Assembly (NCBI GenBank): GCA_028023455.1
Contig: JAQFVV010000975.1
Span: 78,182-142,181, forward strand
DNA: 64,000 bases
Source: Epiperipatus broadwayi
Taxonomy: Eukaryota > Onychophora > Udeonychophora > Euonychophora > Peripatidae
Direction of reading: 5' to 3'
The position numbers were made by a program, and so were the translations under genes. Below are positions 1-10,489 of the stretch, piece after piece. Every line of letters starts with the position of its first letter. Position 1 is the first letter of the stretch. The notes below the pieces were generated by a model that ran no database searches, had not been told where the DNA came from, and saw only the letters and a program-made list of their open reading frames with translations.

Positions 1-3000
1 TTGTGGCTATTACTACACAAACATCATTGAAATCTCTTTTTATTGGTTTTAAGGGTTTGTATTTTTACATGGTACTATGCCCAGTAAATTTTGTGAATGC
101 TCTATCAACTGCAACCTTTCTGTACATTTGATTATCAGTTTTTAAAATTTACATTGCACTGCTCTATATAATGTAAATCATTACTTGTTATACAACATGC
201 AAGAGTAAACGCAAACACACCATATAAACATAATAATAAATTATTAGTAAACTTGGATCAAAGACACAAAATTATTGTACATATGAATAATAATTTATAT
301 ACTATACAATAAAGAGCATAAATGATTTAATATTATATTATTTATAATTTATATACTACACACACACACCAATATAAATGCAAATTAATAAATTATACAA
401 ATTCATCAAGTAATTAAAATAAATTAAAAATATTATTAAAATTTTTTTAAAAATCTACTTATGATAGATATTCTGCAATTACGTTCACATCCCATTATAA
501 GCCTTGAATGTGAATGACCAGCATATTTTAAATCCATTTTCACTATATAATGAGGTTGATTAAAATTTTCTGCCTTTATCACTTTATGTAAACTAGAAAA
601 TTAACCAAAATAGAAAAAAAAAATCCACCTGTTTATAAAAAAATTCAAATTTCTTCTGATTTCAATAAAAAAATGGCATTTAAAAGAGATTTTTTAAGAT
701 GCATCAAATGCCCATATTAGTTTTTATGTAATTTGAAAAAGAAAACAAAATTTCAACCAATCAGCTATGACATATGACTGATAAGCTGCTATGGGTCAAA
801 CCGTTTTAAGAGATATGAACCATTTTCTATAAAAAGACCATTTTGGATGAGCCACCATTTAATTATCATCACAATTATCCTGTTTAAATGCTAGTTAAAC
901 TCAACCTGAGAAGTTTCTCAGGAGATAATTGTTATTTATAATTAAATGAGATTAAATAATTATTTATAATTAAATGAGACTAAATAAATGAGATTGAAAA
1001 TGCATAAAATAACTAAATTTTAATTACACACAGGTCTTATTTTATCCAGATTTTTTTAATGCAATTTTGAAGTTATGTGATTCATGTTTCTTCTTAATAT
1101 CTTTATATGCTGTTTTCTTTTATGTGATAAAAATTATTAGATCAAAAGTCAAGCTTCAATAATGCATTATTACTTTAAATATTATATATTTTGTGTACTC
1201 ACACATCATATTTAAAGTATTAATTAATCTGACTTTAATAAGTTTAAATAATTCCTATTTAAAGTAATAGCGCATTTTCAGAGTTTGCTGTCCATCTAAT
1301 AATTTCAATATTTTCACCACTTTATAATAGTACTGTAATAGATTTTATGCAATAAAGAAATTCAAAATTCACTTAAAATCAGGATTTCCCCATTTTATAT
1401 ACACACATTAAATTTTACAAGATTATATTGTAAATCTGTTCAAACTTTATAGATGCCTATACTATGCATGTTGTTGTTTTTGCATTTTAAATCACATTCT
1501 ATTTTTGCTTTTTTAAAAAAGAGTATGTAATCAATTAATCATTTAATGTCTGCAAGCTTTTTTTTTAAAGTTAGTTAACAGTGGTGGGCACAATTAAATT
1601 TGATAATTAAAAATTAAAATCAGATTTTTTAATTGTAATTAACAATTTAAAAATTGCATAATGTGATTTGAAATTAATGTGATGTAAAATAATGAAATTT
1701 AATTTTTAAATGAAATTGAAAATTAAAAAATTAAAGACAAAATAAGAATTTAATTTTTAATTGTAGTTTTAATTAAATTTTTTCCAACAGTGGTGAGTAG
1801 GTGTTTTTTTATTATCATAAATCTAAGTTCTTATTTTAAACTTTTAGTTTACCTTAATGGAGAGGGAAAAAACCGAAGAAAATGAATTTTTTTTGTAAAT
1901 AAAAATTTCAATTTTAGATCGCTTAGTGAAATGAGAAGGATCAACAGTGATTGGAAAACATTTTAGTTTGGGCAAGTCCACTACAAGAGAAATTAAAAAA
2001 AATGAAGTTGGTGCTAGTTGTATTTCCTCTTGTGGGAATCTGACGTCTTACTAGTTCCCAAACAAACCTGCATATTGTCAAATAGTGATAATAATTAAAA
2101 TATTGTACATGTATGAAAAAATGTAAAAATACTGTAAATTACACATAAAAATATATTGTTTTGAATAAAATTAAATACTGTAGTTAATAAAAAAAATATA
2201 AAAAGTTTGTCTTGTATCATTTTTTTTTCAAATTTGAAATTTTTTATTAGTCATATTTTATTTCCTTTTTTTTTTTTATGTGAATTTTAAAGTAATTTTA
2301 CATTGTTACTTTCCTTTTATGTGATTTTTGAAAATTACACTACATATCCCCCATTTTTCATGGTAAGTTAAGTTTATTATTGTGCAATTTTTTTTGTGCA
2401 CATTTTCTGAGGAACCTATCTATCACATAAAATGAGACCCAGGTGTATTTGTATTTATTAAAAAAACATAACTAAATTATCTATAACTCTAACACATTAT
2501 TTACAAATAATATATAAAACAAAAATATTAAATATAATTAAATTATGTTAAATAAATAAATATGTATGTAAACAAGTATTAAATGTGATTAACATTTATA
2601 AAATATGAATTCAATAATGTGTATATTATAATAATATTAAATAATAACTGTTAAAAAGAATTAAACAACATTATTAAACATATAATAAACATATATAATA
2701 AATAAGGCATTCTTACTAAAGATATACTATATCTTACTTCAGATTTTCTTTTAACTTCAGATATAAAAATAAGATCATACTACTTTCTTTTTTTTTTATT
2801 AAACAAGAAAATTGAGATAAAATAAATGTCTATGTTTTTAATCACAGTTCATGTGTAGACAAACGTTTTTTCCTCTTCTTTGTTGCAGGACTCTAGGTTG
2901 TGAGTTTCACTGTTTTCTTGATAAAATTTTAAAAAGTCATCTTTCTTGATAAAGTCATGTTTCAAAGTAAGTAAATGAGATATTCATTAATGTTGGTTAA

Positions 3001-3980
3001 CTCAAATTTTTGTCAGGAGCAATCCTCAGACATAAATCTTTAATACTGATGGGATTTGCATGTTTAAGAATCAAGAAGATATACTTTAAAAAGTTTGCCA
3101 GTCATCTGTTATTATGAAGTACATTATAGAGCAAATTAATGGCATTACTTGACAAATAGCTTTCTGCATCACGAATTGATTACTTACTACAGTATAATTG
3201 CGCATACATAAGTGACTAATTTTGTAATCACCGACAGTATAATTTTAAATCCATGGCTGTAAATGAGATTCACTGATCACTTTTTTTGTCTTTTCTCTCC
3301 AACAAAATTTTTTAACTACCTTTAATTTAAGCTGGCCTTCCTTTTGAAAAAAATATTTCTATCACATGGTAAATGTCACTTTATCCACACAAATATAATT
3401 ACAATGTTTTTAAAACCCCTGTTCAGTCTCTTTTTGTTTTAATTAAAGTTTTTTTTTGTTTTTAAGTATGATAAATAAATTTTTTACTTATGTTTTTTTT
3501 CTTAAAAAAAAATGCTTCTTAATAAAAACCTTAATTAAATAGATTAACATTCGTATTTGGAATTCAGATTTTTTTACAAATACAAATTGTATTTTTTGTT
3601 TTATTTTTCCAAAATTCTTAGATGAAAAACATCAAGTGTATATAAATTTTCTACTATCTAAATAATTTAATTCTCATTACTAATTATTGACACATACAAA
3701 AATAAAATGCTTTTGCTTGTGATGAGAAAAAAAACTATTACAGTATTAATTGACTTAATTTCAAATTTTTATTATATATTTTAAACTAAGTATTGACTCA
3801 TTTCTACATGCACATACACACTTACAGGAAAAAATATTTAGATTATAATTTTATGGGGTTTTTTTCTTTTTTTTTTGGAGGCTAAACTTTAAAATAATAT
3901 TTGCTGTTGTTGTTTGAACGATTTATAATACAGAATGACTCTAGATTCAGAGTTCGCTTCTAATATTATAATAGATATAT
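1..3980. other. AT-rich DNA without recognisable genes
   Basis: I see no reading frame with recognisable homology on either strand, only A/T homopolymers and short AT-rich direct repeats. A polypyrimidine tract ending in CAG near 2863-2889 resembles a splice acceptor, but no open exon follows it. One small candidate repeat within this stretch is listed separately at 1577-1795. Confidence 0.6.
1577..1795. repeat. Candidate small AT-rich insertion flanked by a 10-bp direct repeat
   Basis: The 10-mer AACAGTGGTG occurs at 1577-1586 and again at 1786-1795. The roughly 200 bases between them are almost pure A/T, rich in AATTAAA/TTTAATT words that can fold back on each other. This could be a short non-autonomous element with a target-site duplication, but I cannot define terminal inverted repeats with confidence. 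Chance duplication is possible. Confidence 0.25.
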
Positions 3981-3984
3981 TGTA

Positions 3985-6710
3985 AGTAATTAAGAGATGA
4001 GTGCATACAGAGAATAAAGACAAACGTAAGGAATGACAAAGTACGAGCTAGAACACCTCTTTAACCAAAAAAAAGAATATAGATGAGCTAAAATCACCAA
4101 CGCAAAACTATAAATAGTAAATGCTATTAGCTATATCTATGCTGAGCGGGTTAAATAAATAATCTACATCATAATACTAAGATATACAGAGGAAGCATTA
4201 TAATAAAATATAATGAAATAAAAAGCAACATTACTAAGAATTAAGAGAAGGACAAAATTCAACCTACTTTATCCTACATTTAAAAAAAAATCTTAGTATT
4301 ATAAACACGTGCTATTAAGGTTGCATTTAAAGTTTTGTTCTTTAAGATCTAATACAACTATTTGTAAAAATCTTCTAACCTTTTACAAGCATTTTCTAAG
4401 CATCTCTCTGCTCTGATCACATGAAATAAATATTTGAAATATTCTTTTAAAATTTATGCCACTTAAAATTTATCTGTCGAATGTAAAATTTCAGTATAAA
4501 AATAAATTTAATAATACAGTTCGTGAATTTATATAAGAGTTTCTCAGGGTAATATGTTTTCCTAAATCCTGTTAACTCTAGATTATTTCAACACTAGATT
4601 TATTCAATATCGAATGAAATCCTAGTTAAAATACAATAAATAAGACATATACTTCCCCTAAGCTAATGTCTTATGATAATTATAACAATAATATTACTAA
4701 AGCAATAAACCTCAAGGATGTGCGCTTGAAAATGCGAATGTAGGGACCTCTACAGGTCTTAATCACAAGCTTACGCATAATTGCTGAGAGATTCTTGATT
4801 TCGTTTATGAAGAAGCTACAGTACATCACATCGCACATTCTTGAGGTTTATTGTCTTAGTAAATATAACTTATGTAATCAATGTGTGTTAAATAAATTTA
4901 TTATTACAATAATAATATTACTAATTTAATAAAATACCATATGATCTCTTAAATTTAGAATAAAATAAAGAGTATGCTAGGATTATAAGCAAATATTAAG
5001 AATGGATATGAGATTTGATAGTCATCCTAAACATTTTATCCTATAAATTAGGTTCTTGTACAAATTACGTTTTATCAAAATAATAACAACTATAATCTTC
5101 TAATATGAAAATGATTTAAAATAAACATTTACAGTGATTTTACATAAGCAAATTGAATTCGTTAAAGTGATCCAAACTGACAAAAAAATTACACTATTTT
5201 ATTAAGCAGATACGTCTTAGATTTCTATTAATAATTAAATAAGTAATGACTTATAAATTCAAATATAATGTACTTATATAGTAAATACACTAAAATAATT
5301 GTATAATTTTTTATAAGCATTTCAAATTTTAATTAATGTTTAAAATGATTTATGTTTGATGATTGGGATGATTTCTGATTAAAAAATGGAATGATGTGAA
5401 TAAACAACTATAAGAAATTACTTAAATAATAATGAAAACAAATATTTATTTACAGCAAAATAACAAAATTTACAATTAGCCCATCTTTAAGCCCACATAA
5501 ATAAAATAAAAATTTACAAAGTTGCTTCTGCAAAATTTATCAGAAGGTTCAAAATTAAAAATTGGCATACTGCTTTATTAAGATACACTCCAATAGATTA
5601 GCAAAAATAATCCATAATATTAAAGTAATTTTTTGTATTATTTTATTATCAAAAGTTCTCATTTGTTATCTCATTCATACAACGATAATAGTTATGATAT
5701 AGTAGTTTTTCTTATATAAATATTTTGCATACTCGAAAATATTAATAATAATAATAGCTTACCAATCCATCGATGAAGGAGTTATAAGGAAAATATATGT
5801 TATCAGTTTTTGACTAAAATAAACTTTAAAAATTGTAAAACCAATTGTTTATCATATTTAGTTTTTATAACTAATTAAGCTCAATTAAAGAACTGACACA
5901 TTTACAGTATTCTGGGTCACATTTTAAATTGACTACAAAGATTCTTAGATGTAAAATAGAATTCCTCAATATTTTGATAACACCACTAAAAATGCCAGAT
6001 AAAGCGATGGTAAAATCTTATTCATGCTTTATTAAACATACTAACACTACGATCAAAATTAATCTTCAATAATCATAATGACAAAGTAAAAGTATGGAGA
6101 CATTGCTTATAGAACATATCTATTTTTGAGGGCTAGTAAAGGATCTAGGACTTTGTCACTACTCCAGGAATATAATGAGAATACACATCAAGGATAAAAT
6201 TCTAAATACGATTTGCCTTAGAATAGAAAGAGCCTTAGCTACAGTTTCTAAAGAATGTGTTATAAGCATAAGAGACAGAGAGTCTAAATCTTCTATCCCT
6301 TCTAAAAAATACGCTAGTAAAATTAATGAGGAGACTAACTACTATCCATAAAATATATTGGCATGTATAGAGACTTTAGTTCTTTTTGGTGTTTCTGTTC
6401 AGATAATTGTATTTAAATATAAATTAGCCTAACATACTGCCTAATACAAAACAAAAGTTTTAAATAAAAGTACACTTTTAAAAAAAATTAGTAGAGTTTA
6501 AAATTCAACTATTACAAAATTAATTGATTGAGAATCTTGAGAAAATGAAAAGACACTGGTGTAGACTGCTGATTGTAGACTAATGAACAAGTGTCTCTCT
6601 AACCTTATTTATATCCTTGGTCAAATGACCATTTTACCAGATTGTTTATTTACCTTTGAACTTACAACATATTCTCTGATTAATCTGAATATTTGACCTA
6701 TCTATTACCA
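3985..6710 (+). repeat. Unclassified ~2.7-kb interspersed repeat, copy A
   Basis: This stretch aligns by eye, in inverted orientation, with 35465-39700. Matching landmarks include ACAAAGTACGAGCT near 4040 (reverse complement near 39655), CAAGCATTTTCTAAGCATCTC near 4388, CTTACCAATCCATCGATGAA near 5757, GGAGACTAACTACTATCC near 6330 and CTTATTTATATCCTTGG near 6603. Order and spacing are kept across about 2.7 kb, so the two are paralogous copies of one repeat. No intact frame or family motif survives, so the class (decayed LINE, DNA transposon or segmental duplication) is open. The ends are approximate. A small terminal-inverted-repeat element has inserted in this copy at 4694-4862. Confidence 0.7.
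4694..4862. mobile_element. Small terminal-inverted-repeat element (MITE-like), 169 bp
   Basis: The left end (4694-4724) and right end (4832-4862) are imperfect inverted repeats of about 31 bp, both built on AATAAACCTCAAGGATGTGCG. The interior has no coding capacity. The paralogous copy of the host repeat near 39045-39075 lacks the element, which gives an apparent empty site. The words around the insertion (AATAATATTACTAA at 4687-4700 and 4909-4922) are duplicated. The true inserted unit may therefore run to about 4908, with a roughly 14-bp duplication, or the duplication may be a short TA/TTA. The superfamily cannot be assigned from the ends. Confidence 0.6.
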
Positions 6711-7155
6711 AGGAACGTTGTAGGTCAAAAATTGTTTAATTAAAATTTTAACCTTGCAATAAATGAATTTTTGTAGATGTTTGAATTAATTAAAAAACAT
6801 TTCCTGGTTGAATAAAAATAATTAATAAAAATTACAGAATAACCAAGATAAAAATATTACATAATTAAAAAATTATTATATCTTTAACTATTCAAATATT
6901 ACCACAATTTGACATTTATTTATTACAATTTTAAAACCAAACAAATATCTCACAACAAGTTTTAAATTAAAATTATTTTAAACTAAATATCATCAAATAA
7001 ATATAATATTTATCCACTTATTTAACATTTCGACTATTAAAATCCTAATTTAATTACTAACTTCATTAAACTGTTTTATAATTAAATTCGTTTTAAAATA
7101 TTTAACTAGAATATTCTGTTTTACATTGAAAGTTAATCAAGTCTTATAAAAATTT

Positions 7156-8220
7156 TTGGGTTTACCAATGAGTCTCTCTCATGCAGCAATGAGGAAATTA
7201 ATACAAGACACTATCATGAATTCTGCAAGAAAAATAATTGATTCACTTTCAAAAGTTTATACGTCATTATTTGCAAAAACAGCCCTACTAAACATGTTAC
7301 TGTTCCCCAGAATTGCTTACTACATGCCGTTCATTAAATTTTCATCAAAATTTATCCAGAATATAAACTCTCTTTGCTCTAGATTAATGTGGAAGGGTAA
7401 AACTGTTGCTATTAGCTTAAGAAGAGTGCAGAGACCAACAAGACTTAATGGCTTGTCACTGCATTCACTTCATGTTCTTTGTCTACAGAAATCAAATAAC
7501 CTCATTACAAGACTTAATGGAATTTTTCCTGATGACTCACCTTTTCTATCTATTCATCCTACAAATACTCCACCTCCAATTAATGATGGTTGGCTGACAC
7601 AAGTCTTAATTGACATTTCAAAAATTCTCACACCTTTAACTCAATTAAAACCAACGAAACTTCGTTATTGGGATGCCTATCTTCTTTTTTTTTCAACAAT
7701 TATCCCAGATCATAGCATTCTCACCTGTACAAACTTTGCCATTATAAAGAAATATAAAAGATGTAATCTAAAGCCAAAATATTTGGACTTTCTTCTAAAG
7801 CTAAATCTCAATGCCCTTCCAACAAGCCACTTTCTTGTGATGTATAGAGGTTTTTCATCTTTGGACCCTGTTTGCTCACTCTGCCATAGGGAGGATGATA
7901 CCATATTTCACATTTTCAACAATTGTTCCTCTCTTCAGGGCTGTAGAATATTGATTAATAAAATTTATACACCAAAACATCCAATTATCAACACACTCAT
8001 AAAAGGTTTTGCTTATGGGGATTTTGCAATTATAAGAAGTGCAACTTTCATCACTTTCTGTCTATGGTTTGTCAGATGCTTCATAATCTTCAAGTCTGTT
8101 ATACCTGATCCAACATTATTTTTTTTACAAAAATTAAAAGATATCAAAGAAAGAGATTTGAAGTTAGCTCCTCACCTAATAGCAAATTCCACATGGAATC
8201 TTATTAATATTGGACATTAA
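7156..8220 (+). pseudogene. LINE ORF2 C-terminal fragment (thumb region and CCHC finger)
   Basis: The frame is open from the truncation point to the natural stop at 8218-8220. It begins in the conserved FLGLP-like segment that follows the reverse-transcriptase palm. It continues through the helical region NSLSKVYTSLF...LMWKGK, typical of L1/Tx1-type LINEs, and ends in a zinc-finger-like motif with C240, C243, H252 and C257 (CSLC...H...C), the C-terminal nucleic-acid-binding finger of LINE ORF2. No endonuclease or catalytic YxDD box remains, so this copy cannot move itself. The first in-frame ATG is at 7168, but the fragment lacks its true start, so no start is meaningful. Relatives: 28458-30356 and 30824-32511. 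Confidence 0.85.
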
Positions 8221-8296
8221 GTAATTTAATGGTTTATAAATGTATTGCCAAATTTAATGTTATTTTATAATTTTTTCTTTATTGTAAACATAGTTA

Positions 8297-8302
8297 AATA
8301 AA
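8297..8302 (+). promoter_or_regulatory. Polyadenylation signal of LINE copy 1
   Basis: A canonical AATAAA lies about 12 bases before the poly(A) tail (8315-8326). Copies 2 and 3 have the same signal just before their TAA tails, which fixes the 3' end of the family. Confidence 0.75.
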
Positions 8303-8335
8303 CCTGTTTTTGATAAAAAAAAAAAAGTCTTATAA

Positions 8336-9190
8336 CTTTAGTTTTAAACCAGCAAACCAAAATATTGGGTTTGAACTTGGTTTCTCAACTTTAAAAATTA
8401 ATGTAAGCTTTTTAAAACAATTTTACAGTTAAACTAAAACTAAATAAGCATTATAAATTCTAAATTATTCGTTTTATCATTGACATTACTAGTTTTTAAA
8501 AATTTAAAGATATTTAATATCTGAAACATTTATTTAATTTAAAACTCATTATTATTTAAGCTATGTCAAAATTATTTAACTGCTAGAGAATAGATAAATA
8601 CTGATATAGAATCTCTTATATGTAACAAAAATATTCATGTCTGATCTTGCTTCTCAAATATAGAAGCACATACAATTATTGACATATATATTGATATTTG
8701 AATCTTAGAAGAGCATTAATAATAATATATCAAATACAAATAATCATCTTCATCACTGATGTTCATTTTTAGTGTTAAATATCAAATAATGTTATCTATT
8801 ACAATGTCATTATATCAAATTAATCGTAACAAATTCAATAACGGACCAAAATTTTGATAAAATTTTTAAAAGAATAGACCCTATTACATCTTTTATTTTA
8901 TATATAAATATCCTCCATAATTTAAATAAATACTGTCTTTTACAAATATGCATAATTGGATAAGTTGCATTTGTAGTATCTGTATATGAAAGTATTTTTG
9001 CTATTTAGTACGTGTGTGCACATATATATGAAAATGACTAATGCATATCCCTAGCTGAAAATTCAAATATAAAATATCAAAGCATCCTCCAAAATGCTAT
9101 GTTTAATAGAATGATATTGTTGGAAAAGCATAGAATTTGGGAGGGTAATTTGACATGATATATTTATATAATGTTTAAATAAATACAAAC
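8336..9190. other. AT-rich DNA, nothing recognised
   Basis: No frame or repeat I could match elsewhere in the window, apart from short AT-rich words. Confidence 0.5.
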
Positions 9191-9194
9191 ATAT

Positions 9195-9390
9195 TATATA
9201 TACTTTTAATCTAGATGTAATTAGAAGGAATTTAAGCCCAGACTTTCAAGCTCCTTTTAGTCACCAACTTCAGCTTATACAACAGATATATATGATATGC
9301 ATGAGCTTTTTTGCATGTATGTAGTCATGTGTATCAAATATAAAAGATGGACTTCATGATTAAATAAAGCAGCCCCTTCTATATATATAT
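9195..9390 (-). repeat. Partial copy of dispersed SINE-like repeat Y
   Basis: The segment around ATGTAATTAGAAGGAATTTA, with CAGACTTTCAAGCTCC following, matches the start of the repeats at 19525, 20039 and 60740, and the reverse complement of 21300-21440. In the reverse direction the family carries GAGTTCAAATCTC-like words that resemble a tRNA B box, so repeat Y may be tRNA-derived. This copy is short and diverged and ends in a TA run. Confidence 0.5.
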
Positions 9391-9392
9391 AT

Positions 9393-10285
9393 GTTAAACA
9401 AAACAAGTTATAAATTTTATAACTTGCTCATAGCTTGCATTTTATGAACACTAGATAGAGCTTTACCAATAGCCCACTATCAAGCTTTGCTTACATAAAC
9501 GCTGTGAGAGATATACATCAATATCTCTTTCAAATTGTCTCCAACCTTTAAACCATGGTTTCAAGCTAGTTGGCTCATGTCAGTAAAGATAGGAAGACTA
9601 GAAACTAGGTCTAGACACCAACTCTCCAATCAGCATTTATCAAACACGTTTCTATCAGCCTGAAAGCATGAATTTTTCAGATATGTAAATATCTTCAAAT
9701 CCAGTCAAACAAACTAGATAGCTATATGGGTCTGAATTCAGTTCAGTTTCATCATATAATAAAAGCCTCTGCAATCTATATCCTTGCAAAAATCTTCAAG
9801 GATACATTTATGATAAACAAAACAAGTTATAAATTTCATAACTTGCTCATAGCTTGCATTTTATGATCCCTAGATGGAGCTTTACCAATAGCCCACTATC
9901 AAGCTTTGTTTACATAAACACTGAGAGTGATAGAATTCAATATCTCTATCAAATTGTCTCCAACCTTTAAACCATGGTGAAACTGAACTGAATTCAGACC
10001 CATATAGCTATCTAATTTGTTTGACTGATTTGAAGATATTTACATATCTGAAAAATTTATGCTTTCAGGCTGATAGAAACATGTTTGATAAATGCTTATT
10101 GCAGAGTTGGTGTTTAGATCTAGTTTCTAGTGTTCCTACCCTTTACTAATGGAAGCCAACTAGCTCAAAACCATGGTTTAAAGGTTGGAGACAATTTGAA
10201 AGAGATATTGAATTCTATCTCTCTCAGTGTTTATGTAAACTAAGCTTGATAGTAGGCTATTGGTAAACTCTATCTAGTGATCATA
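9393..10285. repeat. Complex inverted and direct repeat cluster
   Basis: A unit of about 160 bp starting AAACAAAACAAGTTATAAAT is present directly at 9393-9560 and 9810-9976, and inverted at 10160-10285. Between them, a segment containing CAGCCTGAAAGCATG (9560-9765) reappears inverted at 9975-10150. The arrangement is unit-U / unit / inverted U-unit, a nested palindrome. The segment GTCTGAATTCAGTTCAG near 9730 resembles a word in the palindromic repeat near 17925, so the two may be distant relatives. No coding capacity. Confidence 0.7.
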
Positions 10286-10306
10286 TATATATATATATAT
10301 ATATAT
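10283..10306. repeat. (TA)n tract at left edge of the Penelope-like palindrome
   Basis: A perfect TA dinucleotide run that abuts the left arm of the palindrome. A similar run at 14566-14584 lies just past the right arm, which suggests integration into a TA microsatellite. Confidence 0.85.
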
Positions 10307-10359
10307 AAAATACATATTTTGCGGGTTCATCCGTGTTAAAAACTTTTAATATCAATTTA

Positions 10360-10396
10360 CTGACGTTTCGACTTGGTCACACAAGCCATCCACAGA
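10360..10396 (-). ncRNA. Hammerhead-like 3' motif, left arm
   Basis: Mirror copy of the motif at 14444-14479: reading the minus strand, CTGTGGATGG, a hairpin with CTTG/CAAG arms, then CGAAAC and GTCAG. Penelope-like elements are known to carry hammerhead ribozymes at this position. The first box is degenerate here, so activity is doubtful. Confidence 0.35.
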
Positions 10397-10489
10397 GTTA
10401 TAAAAAGGTAGAAAGACGGTTGTAGAGGCGCTACAATCACTGGTTTGAATAAAACATTAAAAATCCCACCAATAGCAAAAATGTTAAAT

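Larger units (their letters stand above)
7139..8335 (+). mobile_element. 5'-truncated LINE insertion (copy 1) with target-site duplication
   Basis: An 11-bp target-site duplication, AAGTCTTATAA, lies at 7139-7149 and again at 8325-8335, directly after a poly(A) tail. Between the duplications sits the 3' third of a LINE: the end of ORF2 (7150-8220), a short 3' untranslated region, an AATAAA signal and the tail. The 5' end is cut within the segment just after the reverse-transcriptase active site. This is the usual outcome of aborted target-primed reverse transcription. The duplication and open frame suggest a fairly young insertion. Its relatives at 28.5 and 30.8 kb have TAA-repeat tails rather than poly(A). 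Confidence 0.85.

Noticed and set aside
2863-2889. Strong polypyrimidine tract ending in CAG, like a 3' splice site (also 59550-59567)
   Set aside because: No open exon follows in any frame and no donor or neighbouring exon is seen. Such tracts are expected by chance in T-rich DNA.
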